Source of the DNA: Corallococcus macrosporus
Lineage (GTDB): Bacteria > Myxococcota > Myxococcia > Myxococcales > Myxococcaceae
DNA length: 64,000 nucleotides
Assembly: GCF_017302985.1 (NCBI RefSeq)
Contig: NZ_JAFIMU010000017.1
Span: forward strand, 682,001 to 746,000
Direction: 5' to 3'
Shown here: piece after piece, positions 54,679 to 62,270 of the stretch
Position numbering within the stretch: the first letter of the stretch is position 1
Layout: every line of letters begins with the position of its first letter
The notes under the pieces: model-generated
Told to the model about the DNA's origin: nothing
The model's input: only the letters and a program-made list of their open reading frames with translations
Databases searched by the model: none
Made by a program: the position numbers and the translations under genes

Positions 54679-55704
54679 ATGCGCTCACCCCGTCCCGTCT
54701 GGAGTGTCCTCGCCGCCCTGAGCTGTGTCCTGTCCGCCTCGGGGGCCCTGGGAGCGGAAGCGCCCTGGGCCGTCGTGCTGGAGCAGGGCGCGAAGGCCCC
54801 CGCGTTGTCGAAGTCGCTGGCCGCGCTGAAGAAGGACCGCGCGCTCGCGTGGGTGAAGCCGGCGAAGGGCTTCCCCAAGGTGATGGCGGCGAAGGCACTG
54901 CCGGGGCTGCCCGCGGGCAGGCAGTTCGCGGTGCTGGGCGTGTGCGGCACGAAGGAGGAGGCCGAGGGCGCGATGGCGCTGGTGCGGCCCTGGGCCCGGA
55001 CGGCCTCCGTGCAGCAGCTCACCGGTGACGCCGCGCTGTCGTGCCCCACGCCCAACGCGCTGAAGTCGCCGCTCCAGACGGACGCGAAGGTGGAGGCCAC
55101 GCATCCGTTCCCGGACGCGCCGGGGCTGGTGCTCACCGAGCAGCGGGTGAACCCGAAGACGGTGATGGAGTGCAAGGCGTCGGACCTGCTGCTGCGCGTG
55201 TCCCATGGCTCCACGGTGCTGACGGAGGTGCTGCTGAAGGGGCAGTGCCTGGGGGCCTGCTCGCCGGAGGAGCAGCGGACGCAGAAGGTGCGCATCGCGG
55301 AGCTCCAGGCGTCGGCGAAGCAGGGCAATCAGGTCGCGGATCAGCTCCTCAAGGACCTCACCCCGGGCTGCATGTCCCGCGAGTCGCGCGTGGTGAAGGT
55401 GCTCACGGAGCTGGGGATGCCCATGGCGGCGGTGTCGCTCGCCTCCGAGCTCGAGAGCTCGCCCATGCCGAGCGGCGTACTGATGGCGCCCGGCTGCGGG
55501 AAGCTGGTGCAGTCGCCCTACCTGACGGAGCCCGGGCGGGAGGACCTGTCCCGGGTGAAGGTCGTGGCGGACAAGCCGGGCGCGGACGCGTGGCGGCGCT
55601 TCAACGTCTCCATCGCGGACCAGCACGCGGCCCACCTGGTGTGGACCGCGCGCCAGTGCGAGTGGCGGATGGACGACCCGGAGCCCGAAGGCCAGGACAT
55701 GTGA
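54679..55704 (+). CDS. secreted protein of unknown function
   Basis: 341 residues from the ATG at 54679, chosen because the signal peptide starts there (MRSPRPVWSVLAALSCVLSA, cleavage near ALGAEA). The mature protein has several cysteines (GVCGTKEEAE, ALSCPT, MECKASD, GQCLGACSPEE, PGCMSRES, APGCGK, RQCEW) and an SPOR-like start (WAVVLEQGAKAPALSKSL, FAVLGVCGTKEEAEGAMALV), but I would not assign a family. It follows the dipeptidase by 28 bp. Confidence 0.75.
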   Translation: MRSPRPVWSVLAALSCVLSASGALGAEAPWAVVLEQGAKAPALSKSLAALKKDRALAWVKPAKGFPKVMAAKALPGLPAGRQFAVLGVCGTKEEAEGAMALVRPWARTASVQQLTGDAALSCPTPNALKSPLQTDAKVEATHPFPDAPGLVLTEQRVNPKTVMECKASDLLLRVSHGSTVLTEVLLKGQCLGACSPEEQRTQKVRIAELQASAKQGNQVADQLLKDLTPGCMSRESRVVKVLTELGMPMAAVSLASELESSPMPSGVLMAPGCGKLVQSPYLTEPGREDLSRVKVVADKPGADAWRRFNVSIADQHAAHLVWTARQCEWRMDDPEPEGQDM

Positions 55705-55728
55705 CGTCCTGGCCCGTGCTCGCGGGGG

Positions 55729-56694
55729 CTACAGGCCGCGGAAGCGGTCCGTGGCTTCAATCAAAGCGGACGTGTTGCCGGGCTCGTTCGCGGAGTGGCC
55801 CGCGTCCGGCACCATCACGAACTGGGCTTCCGGCCACGCGCGGTGCAGGGCCCACGCGCTCTCCGGCGGGCAGACGACGTCGTAGCGGCCCTGCACGATG
55901 ACGGCGGGGATGTGGCGGATGCGGTGCACGTCGTCCAGGAGCTGGGTGTCGCTGCGCATCCAGCCCTTGTTGACGAAGTAGTGGCACTCGATGCGCGCGA
56001 AGGCGATGGCGAAGTCATCCCCCGCGTTGCGCGCGACCAGCTCCGCGTTGGGGTACAGGCAGCTCGTGCGGCCCTCCCACACGCTCCAGGCCCTCGCGGC
56101 CTCCTGTTGCGTGTGCTTGTCGTCGCCCATCAGGCGCTTCGCGTACGCGCTCAGCAGGTCGCCGCGCTCCTCCTCCGGGATGGGCGCGAGGTACTGCTCC
56201 CACGCGTCCGGGAACATCGCGTCCGCGCCGCGCTGGTAGAACCAGTCGATCTCCTGCTTGCGCAACAGGAAGATGCCGCGCAGCACCAGCTCCGTGACGC
56301 GCTCCGGATGCGCCTCCGCGTACGCGAGCGACAGCGTGCTGCCCCACGAGCCGCCGAAGAGCATCCAGCGCTCCAGGCCCAGGTGCTCGCGCAGCCGCTC
56401 CATGTCCGCCACCAGGTCCCAGGTGGTGTTCTCCACGAGGCTGGCGTGCGGGGTGCTGCGGCCACAGCCGCGCTGATCGAACAGGATGATGCGGTACACG
56501 CTGGGGTCGAAGAAGCGGCGCTGCTTCGGGTCGGTGCCGCCGCCCGGACCGCCGTGCACGAACAGCGCGGGCTTGCCCTTCGGGTTGCCGCACTCCTCGA
56601 AGTACAGCGTGTAGCCGCCAGTGACCTTCAACTGGCCGGTGCGGTAGGGCTCGAGCGGGGGATAGAGCGTGCGCAGCGGCGTGGTGGCGGGCAC
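55729..56694 (-). CDS. pip: prolyl aminopeptidase (proline iminopeptidase)
   Basis: 321 residues, GTG start at 56694 with AGGAAGGA 5 bases upstream. S33 family: YPPLEPYRTGQLKVTGGYTL at the start, oxyanion HGGPGGGTDP (48-57), FDQRGCGRSTPHA, nucleophile S116 in GGSWGST, acid in VQGRYDVVCP and His in PDAGHSANEP. It removes N-terminal proline from peptides in the cytoplasm and complements the X-Pro dipeptidyl peptidases encoded elsewhere in the window. The length matches the family. The 24-bp gap to the convergent secreted protein gene holds no terminator. Confidence 0.95.
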   Translation of the reverse strand: MPATTPLRTLYPPLEPYRTGQLKVTGGYTLYFEECGNPKGKPALFVHGGPGGGTDPKQRRFFDPSVYRIILFDQRGCGRSTPHASLVENTTWDLVADMERLREHLGLERWMLFGGSWGSTLSLAYAEAHPERVTELVLRGIFLLRKQEIDWFYQRGADAMFPDAWEQYLAPIPEEERGDLLSAYAKRLMGDDKHTQQEAARAWSVWEGRTSCLYPNAELVARNAGDDFAIAFARIECHYFVNKGWMRSDTQLLDDVHRIRHIPAVIVQGRYDVVCPPESAWALHRAWPEAQFVMVPDAGHSANEPGNTSALIEATDRFRGL

Positions 56695-56762
56695 GGGGTT
56701 CCTTCCTGGGGAATGAGGTGCGGCGCAGCCTAGCAACAGGTTCCGCCCGCGAGGCGAGCCGT

Positions 56763-57320
56763 TCAGAAGTACCACGTCAGCCCCAGAACGACCCGCAGCG
56801 GGCCTTCGTCCAGGGTGAGGGTCCGCTGGGGCGTGGCCCCTTGCTGATCACGCGTCACCTCGTCCTTCAGCGGCCAGGCCTTGCCCACCTCCAGGCCGAA
56901 GGCCAGGTGCTCCCAGGGGCGGACCTCCGCCAGGAGGCCCGCGGTGAAGAAGGGCAGGGTGGGGTCTTGCGGAAGGAAGCGCAGGCCCGCGCTCAGGCCC
57001 GCGCGCAAGGTGCGCGTGGGCGTCAGCAGCCGCAGGCCTCCGCCAAAGGACGTGTAGTGGACGTCCGCCTGGAGCTCCGCGTACGCGCCCGCGAACGACA
57101 GGACGTCGTAGCCCGCGCGCACGCCCAGGCCCACGCTGGACTCGTACTCCACCGTGGACAGGTTGAGCCCTGCCTCGCGGATGCCCGCGTCGAAGGCGGA
57201 GCTGGTGGACAGCGTCACGCCCACCCAGGGGCCCTGGAGCGGCGCCGGGTCCTCCGCGCGGGCGGCGGTGGCGGCGAGGAAGAAGAGGAGGGTGGTGAGC
57301 GCGGGGGGACTGCGGGGCAC
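56763..57320 (-). CDS. small outer-membrane beta-barrel protein
   Basis: 185 residues, GTG start at 57320 with GGAGG 4 bases upstream. Signal peptide MPRSPPALTTLLFFLAATAARA. The mature part alternates as amphipathic strands (VGLGVRAGYDVLSFAGAYAE, LRAGLSAGLRFLPQ, LAFGLEVGKAWPL) and ends in an aromatic (LGLTWYF), the usual barrel-insertion signal. Eight strands are likely. No ligand or function can be assigned. It is upstream of the prolyl aminopeptidase gene with 68 bp between. Confidence 0.82.
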   Translation of the reverse strand: MPRSPPALTTLLFFLAATAARAEDPAPLQGPWVGVTLSTSSAFDAGIREAGLNLSTVEYESSVGLGVRAGYDVLSFAGAYAELQADVHYTSFGGGLRLLTPTRTLRAGLSAGLRFLPQDPTLPFFTAGLLAEVRPWEHLAFGLEVGKAWPLKDEVTRDQQGATPQRTLTLDEGPLRVVLGLTWYF

Positions 57321-57382
57321 GGTGCCTCCGGGAGAAGGGCTCCCTTCCTACGGAGCGGGCACCGCGCCCTGGTCGTGTCCGC

Positions 57383-58546
57383 TCAGGGCTTCTGGGCGGG
57401 CGGCACGCCGCGGCCGGCCTGGGCCACCATGCGCACCTCGGCGTTCTCCCCGAGCGCGTAGCCGTCGCCCTTCGTCTCCAGGTCCGTCGCCTCGATGACG
57501 TCGCCGCGCTGGAGGTGGAAGAACTTCTCGTTCTTCTCCGAGCGGTGGCGCTCCTGCATCGCCAGGCCCACGCGCCCCTCCGGCCCGCAGCCGATGTAGC
57601 GCTGGCGGCCCTTGCCCTCCAGCGACTCGCTGACGATGCGGAACAGCCGGCCCGGCGGCGGCTCCGGCCACGCTTCGCCCTTGGGCGCCACCACCAGGTA
57701 GCTCATCTTGAGCGACTCCTTGTGGAAGCCCGCCACGCGCGCCAGCTCCTCCACCACCTTGGGCATGGGCCACGGGCGCTCCGCGTGGCACCAGTCCGTC
57801 TCCTTCACCAGCGCGGGGCACGCGCCCCGGAACATGCACGGCGCGCGGATGGCGTAGCCGCGCTCCACCAGGAGGTCGCGCACCTTGAGCAGGTTGCGGC
57901 TCGTCTCGCGCAGCGCGGGCTCCATCACCAGCAGGCTGCCGCCCTTCTTCACCTTGGCGAGCACCGACTCCAACAGCGCCGCGCGCGGCTTCAGCGCTTC
58001 ATCCGTGGCGCCGTAGAGTTCGTTGACGACGTGCCCCATCGTGATGAGGTCGTACTGGCCTTCCGGCAGCGTGGCGTTCTTCTTCAGCGGATCCCACTCG
58101 CGCGTGGCCAGCGCCTCGCCGGCCTCCGTGGCCAGCTTGCGCGCCAGCTCCAGCGCGGGCTTGCTGCGGTCCGCCGCCGTCACTTCGCTGGCGCCCGCGT
58201 CCATCGCCGCGAAGGCCACCGGGCCCGGGCCGCTGCCCAGGTCCATCACGTGGCGCGGGCGGTTCGGCAGCTCGCCCAGCACGTGGCGCGCCTGGGCGTA
58301 GGACACCGGCCAGTAGAAAAGGAGGTACGCGCCCAAGAGGCGCGGGTCGTCCATGTACCGGGCGCCGGCGAGCTGCCGGTCCCGCGTGAGGCCGAGCGAC
58401 AGCTGCTTCACGCCCGCGCCCACCTCCTTGACCTCCTGCGGCGTGAGGCGGCCTTCCGGCCCGTCCCCCCGGCCCCGGGACGCGCGCCACACGGAGATGA
58501 GCCGGGGCAGCCATCGCTCCAGGTCCTTGCTGTATGCGTTGCTCAT
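57383..58546 (-). CDS. Rsm22-like class I methyltransferase with cysteine motif
   Basis: 387 residues from the ATG at 58546 (AAGG 4 bases upstream). Motif I is HVMDLGSGPGPVAFAAM; then EVTAADRSKPALELAR, YDLITMGHVVNELYG and LLVMEPALRETSRNLL. Cysteines follow in APCMFRGACPALVKETDWCH, with a fourth candidate in YIGCGPEG. This matches the Rsm22/METTL17 family (PF09243), whose mitochondrial member binds a [4Fe-4S] cluster and supports small-subunit ribosome assembly. The role here is inferred to be ribosome-linked. Confidence 0.8.
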   Translation of the reverse strand: MSNAYSKDLERWLPRLISVWRASRGRGDGPEGRLTPQEVKEVGAGVKQLSLGLTRDRQLAGARYMDDPRLLGAYLLFYWPVSYAQARHVLGELPNRPRHVMDLGSGPGPVAFAAMDAGASEVTAADRSKPALELARKLATEAGEALATREWDPLKKNATLPEGQYDLITMGHVVNELYGATDEALKPRAALLESVLAKVKKGGSLLVMEPALRETSRNLLKVRDLLVERGYAIRAPCMFRGACPALVKETDWCHAERPWPMPKVVEELARVAGFHKESLKMSYLVVAPKGEAWPEPPPGRLFRIVSESLEGKGRQRYIGCGPEGRVGLAMQERHRSEKNEKFFHLQRGDVIEATDLETKGDGYALGENAEVRMVAQAGRGVPPAQKP

Positions 58547-58604
58547 CGTTGCCTTCACATCAGGGGTCGCCACCCGGAGGCGACCGCGTTAAACCCATCC
58601 CGCC

Positions 58605-59615
58605 ATGATTTCCGTCCGCGGACTGCGCAAGCACTATCAGGTCCACAAACGCCCGCCTGGCCTGAAGGCGGCCCTGCGCTCGCTCGTCCACCGGAACTAC
58701 ACGACCGTCAAGGCCGTGGACGGCATCACCTTCGACATCCAGCCCGGGGAGCGCGTGGGCTTCCTGGGCCCCAACGGCGCCGGCAAGACGACCACGCTCA
58801 AGGTGCTCGCCGGCCTGCTCCACCCGTCCGAGGGTGAAGTCACCGTGGATGGCCACGTGCCCCGGCTGCGGGAGGAGGCGTTCCTCAAGAAGATCATGCT
58901 GGTGATGGGGCAGAAGCAGCAGCTGTTGTGGGACCTGCCGCCGTCGGAGACGTTCGAGCTCAACCGCGCCATCTACGACGTGCCCCGCCTCCAGTACAAG
59001 CAGACGCTGGACGAACTGGTGTCGCTGCTGGAGCTGGAGGACCTCATCGGCAAGCCCACCCGGCAGCTCAGCCTGGGGGAGCGGATGAAGTGCGAGCTGG
59101 CGGCGGCCCTCATCCACCGCCCCCGGGTGCTCTTCCTGGACGAGCCCACCATCGGCCTGGACGTGTCCATGCAGGTGACGATGCGCGCGTTCATCAAGGC
59201 GTACAACGAGAAGACGGGCGCCACGCTCATCCTGACCAGCCACTACATGGACGACGTGGCGGCGCTCTGCCCGCGCGTCATCGTCATCGACAAGGGGCAG
59301 CTGTCCTACGACGGCAGCCTGGACGCGCTGGTGCAGCGCGTGCGCCCGGAGAAGCGCGTGGTGCTGCGGCTGGGCCAGCCGGTGGACGCAGGCCTGCTGT
59401 CCCCGCTGGGCAAGGTGGTGTCGCACGAGCCGGGCTCGGCGGTGCTCCAGGTCCAGCAGGACGCGGTGAACGCCACGGTGGGCCGCGCATTGTCCACGCT
59501 GCCGGTGACGGACCTGACGGTGGAGAACGCGCCCCTGGAAGAGGTGATGAGCGAGCTGTTCCAGGAGGGCAAGGCGCGCCGGGCGGAGGCCGCCCGGGAG
59601 GCGGCGTCCGCATGA
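58605..59615 (+). CDS. ABC-2 exporter ATP-binding protein
   Basis: 336 residues. Walker A GPNGAGKTTT, Q-loop LVMGQKQQLLWDLP, signature LSLGERMK, Walker B VLFLDEPTIGLD and H-loop LTSHYMDD. The sequence between the first strand and Walker A (HKRPPGLKAALRSLVHRNY) and the C-terminal regulatory domain (about 240-320) are typical of the ABC-2 group with PF06182 permeases. It powers export by the two permeases that follow. Overlap of 4 bp with the first permease. The substrate is unknown. Confidence 0.94.
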   Translation: MISVRGLRKHYQVHKRPPGLKAALRSLVHRNYTTVKAVDGITFDIQPGERVGFLGPNGAGKTTTLKVLAGLLHPSEGEVTVDGHVPRLREEAFLKKIMLVMGQKQQLLWDLPPSETFELNRAIYDVPRLQYKQTLDELVSLLELEDLIGKPTRQLSLGERMKCELAAALIHRPRVLFLDEPTIGLDVSMQVTMRAFIKAYNEKTGATLILTSHYMDDVAALCPRVIVIDKGQLSYDGSLDALVQRVRPEKRVVLRLGQPVDAGLLSPLGKVVSHEPGSAVLQVQQDAVNATVGRALSTLPVTDLTVENAPLEEVMSELFQEGKARRAEAAREAASA

Positions 59616-60418
59616 GCCTGCGCACGTCGCTCAAGGCGCTGCCCACGATGGTGCGCATCGGCTTCTCCGAGGCGGTGGCCTACCGCGCGGAGATGATCAT
59701 CTGGGTGCTGGCCACCACCATGCCGCTCATCATGCTGGCCCTCTGGTCGGCGGTGGCGCGGGGCGGACCGGTGGGCCGCTTCGGGCAGGCGGAGTTCACG
59801 GGCTACTTCCTCGCGGCCTTCTGCGTGCGGCAGATGACCAGCTCCTGGGTGGCGTGGCTCATCAGCTACGAGGTGAAGCAGGGCACGCTGGCGATGCGGC
59901 TCCTGAGGCCCATCTCCCCGCTGCTCGCGTACGCGACGGAGGTGCTGGCGGGCATCCCGCTGCGCATCGCCGTGGTGCTGCCCGTGCTGGGCATCAGCCT
60001 GTGGGCGGCGGGCGCGGAGCGGGCGGTGCCCACGTCGCTGGGAGGTTGGGGGCTGTTCACGCTGGGCATCGTGGGTGCGTGGCTCATCACGTTCTATCTG
60101 AACGTGCTCCTGGGCACGCTGAGCCTGTACCTGGAGAGCAGCCAGAAGCTGATGGAAGTCTACATGGTGCTGTTCTTCGTCTGCTCCGGGTACATGTTCC
60201 CGGTGGAGTTCTTCCCGGGTGGCGTGCGCACGGTCATCGAGTGGCTGCCGTTCCGCTACCAGATGGGGCTGCCGGTGGAGTTGATGACGGGAGCGCACGC
60301 GGCGAAGGAGGCGTGGACGTTGCTGGGAGCGCAGTGGGCGTGGGTGGCGGGCCTGGGCGTGGTGTCCATGGCCGTCTGGCGGCGGGGCCTGGCGCGCTTC
60401 GCGGCGTTCGGAGGGTAG
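59612..60418 (+). CDS. ABC-2 type permease, first subunit
   Basis: 268 residues, ATG overlapping the ATPase stop (ATGA). About six membrane helices, for example MIIWVLATTMPLIMLALWSA, ATEVLAGIPLRIAVVLPVLG, FTLGIVGAWLITFYLNVLLG and LGVVSMAVWRRGLARF. Matches the ABC-2 (PF06182) permease pattern, with ELP-type text FRYQMGLPVELMTG in the last third. It probably forms a heterodimer with the next gene product. No substrate is evident. Confidence 0.9.
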   Translation: MSLRTSLKALPTMVRIGFSEAVAYRAEMIIWVLATTMPLIMLALWSAVARGGPVGRFGQAEFTGYFLAAFCVRQMTSSWVAWLISYEVKQGTLAMRLLRPISPLLAYATEVLAGIPLRIAVVLPVLGISLWAAGAERAVPTSLGGWGLFTLGIVGAWLITFYLNVLLGTLSLYLESSQKLMEVYMVLFFVCSGYMFPVEFFPGGVRTVIEWLPFRYQMGLPVELMTGAHAAKEAWTLLGAQWAWVAGLGVVSMAVWRRGLARFAAFGG

Positions 60419-60422
60419 GGCG

Positions 60423-61217
60423 GTGAACGCGAAGCGCTACCTGCGTCTGTTGGGCGTGCAGCTGAAGGCCTCCGGGCTGCTGGCGTTGCAGTACCGCGCG
60501 GACTTCCTGGCGGAGGGGCTGACGTCGCTCGCGTGGACGTTCACGGCGCTGGCGCCGCTGTTCGTCGTCTTCAACGCGCGGCCCAGCATCGAGGGGTGGA
60601 CGTTCCAGGAGTCGCTGCTCGTGGTGGGCTGGTTCACGCTGTTGCAGGGCGTGCTGGAGGGCGCCATCAGCCCCAGCCTCACGGGCATGGTGGAGCACAT
60701 CCGCAAGGGCACGCTGGACTTCGTGCTGCTCAAGCCCGCGGACGCGCAGTTCCTGGTGTCCACGCAGCGCTTCCTGCCGTGGAGAGCGGTGAACGTGCTG
60801 TCCGGCGTGGGGCTGTTCGTCTACGCGTTCGTGTCGCTGGGGCGCTGGCCGTCCGTGCCGGGCATCTTCGCGTCGCTCGTGTTGCTCTCGACGAGCATGC
60901 TCATCCTCTACTCGATGTGGATCCTCGTGGTGAGCGCGGCCTTCTTCGTGGTGAAGGTGGACAACCTCACGTACCTGTTCACGTCCATCTTCGATGCCGC
61001 CCGCTGGCCGTCCTCGGTGTTCCGGGGCTCGCTGTCGTGGGTCTTCACCTTCATCATCCCGCTGGCGCTGATGACGACGTTCCCCGCGCTCGCGCTGCTG
61101 GGCCGGCTGCCGTGGACGTGGCTCGTGGGCGCGGTGGTGGGCGCGGTGGCGTTCGCGGCGGTGGCGCGGTGGGTGTGGCTCATGTCCATCCGCCACTACA
61201 CGTCCGCGAGCAGCTGA
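60423..61217 (+). CDS. ABC-2 type permease, second subunit
   Basis: 264 residues, GTG start 4 bases past the first permease stop. Membrane helices include TSLAWTFTALAPLFVVFNA, LFVYAFVSLGRWPSVPGIFA, STSMLILYSMWILVVSAAFF and LALMTTFPALALLG. A conserved PF06182-like stretch, GTLDFVLLKPADAQFLVS, is present. It completes a three-gene exporter. It converges on the metallo-beta-lactamase-fold gene with 4 bp between stops. Confidence 0.9.
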   Translation: MNAKRYLRLLGVQLKASGLLALQYRADFLAEGLTSLAWTFTALAPLFVVFNARPSIEGWTFQESLLVVGWFTLLQGVLEGAISPSLTGMVEHIRKGTLDFVLLKPADAQFLVSTQRFLPWRAVNVLSGVGLFVYAFVSLGRWPSVPGIFASLVLLSTSMLILYSMWILVVSAAFFVVKVDNLTYLFTSIFDAARWPSSVFRGSLSWVFTFIIPLALMTTFPALALLGRLPWTWLVGAVVGAVAFAAVARWVWLMSIRHYTSASS

Positions 61218-61221
61218 AGCC

Positions 61222-62139
61222 TCAAGGCCTGCGCGCCTGCCGGGCCCACTCCGCGCGCACCACGTGGGGCAGGAGCTTCACGTAGGCGTAGCCGGAGTAG
61301 CGCGCCCTCATCCGGGCCTCCACCGCCGCGAGCGGGTCGCTGCTGGGATGCTCCGCGTGGCGCTCCCGTGTCACTTCCTCCCGCACGGCCTGCACATAGG
61401 CGGCCTGCGCATCCAGCAGCTCCGGACCTCCGGGGAGGCCGCGCCCGGGGTGGAGCCACTTCGGCCCCAGCGCGCGCAGCTCCTCCAATCGCTGGAGCCA
61501 TTCGGTGGTGTCGCCGCCCTCGAACCAGTTGTGGGTGTCCCGCGCCACGAGGTCGCCGGTGAAGAGGTGGCCCTCCCATTCCACGACGACGTGGGATGCG
61601 CTGGAGCCCGCGCCCAGGACGTGGACCTTCAGCGTGAGCCCGGCCGCGCTCAGCTCGCGGGTGCTGTCACCGAAGCTGTCCGCGAGCACGAGCTCCCGGG
61701 GGTAGCGGCCGTTCCAGTACTGCTTGAAGAGGGACGGCGCCCACTTCTCATGGACCGCGGGGATGCGCTCGCGCACCGGGCCGGAGGTGACGACCGGGAC
61801 GCCCAGCTCCTTGAGCAGGGCCGTGCCGTTGAAGCTCTCCGGGTTCGCGTGGAGGACGATGGCGAGCTTCGGCTCCTTGCCGGTGACGTCCTTCGCGAAC
61901 GCCAGCTCCTTGCGCAGCGCGGAGGGCAGCAATTGCGTGTCGATGAGGACCAGCCCCTCCGGTCCTTCAATCCAGTACGACGCCGTCTGGAGTGACCATT
62001 CGGAGGAAATGTACTCACCCACCCTGCGGTCCCCTTGTTCCTGGGCGGAGTGGGAGCGGTAGTGGGTCGGGACGACGGGCTGGGTCGCGCCACAGCCCCA
62101 CAGGAGGGACGCCAGCGCCGCGGCCGTGAACATTCGCAT
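61222..62139 (-). CDS. metallo-beta-lactamase-fold lipoprotein with degenerate metal motif
   Basis: 305 residues from the ATG at 62139. Signal MRMFTAAALASLLWGC puts a lipid-type cysteine at 16. The fold is clear: ASYWIEGPEGLVLIDTQLL, LAIVLHANPESFNG, GVPVVTSGPVRERI, SHVVVEWEGHLFTGDL and LHPGRGLPGG. However, the HxHxDH signature that holds zinc reads HANPES, so the second His, the Asp and the last His are replaced. The other ligand positions (SH, GD, HPG) remain. It may bind one metal, use other residues, or be a non-catalytic binding protein. It is the sole gene of its unit. Confidence 0.85.
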   Translation of the reverse strand: MRMFTAAALASLLWGCGATQPVVPTHYRSHSAQEQGDRRVGEYISSEWSLQTASYWIEGPEGLVLIDTQLLPSALRKELAFAKDVTGKEPKLAIVLHANPESFNGTALLKELGVPVVTSGPVRERIPAVHEKWAPSLFKQYWNGRYPRELVLADSFGDSTRELSAAGLTLKVHVLGAGSSASHVVVEWEGHLFTGDLVARDTHNWFEGGDTTEWLQRLEELRALGPKWLHPGRGLPGGPELLDAQAAYVQAVREEVTRERHAEHPSSDPLAAVEARMRARYSGYAYVKLLPHVVRAEWARQARRP

Positions 62140-62270
62140 GAATGACGATTCTACCCGTGAGGTCGGGCTGAGAGGAATTCCGAGGTGGTGTCTTGCGTCC
62201 GTCTGGGTTAATGGGCCGCCCCCCTGCGGCGAAAGCCGCATCCCCCATGAAGTGAAGGACCTTCCCCCCG
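62140..62270. promoter_or_regulatory. divergent region with GNRA-capped hairpin
   Basis: 131 bp between the divergent lactamase-fold and kelch genes. It contains TGCGGC-GAAA-GCCGCA (62225-62240), a 6-bp stem with a GAAA tetraloop, 30 bases before the kelch start, so it would lie in that mRNA leader. Confidence 0.5.
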
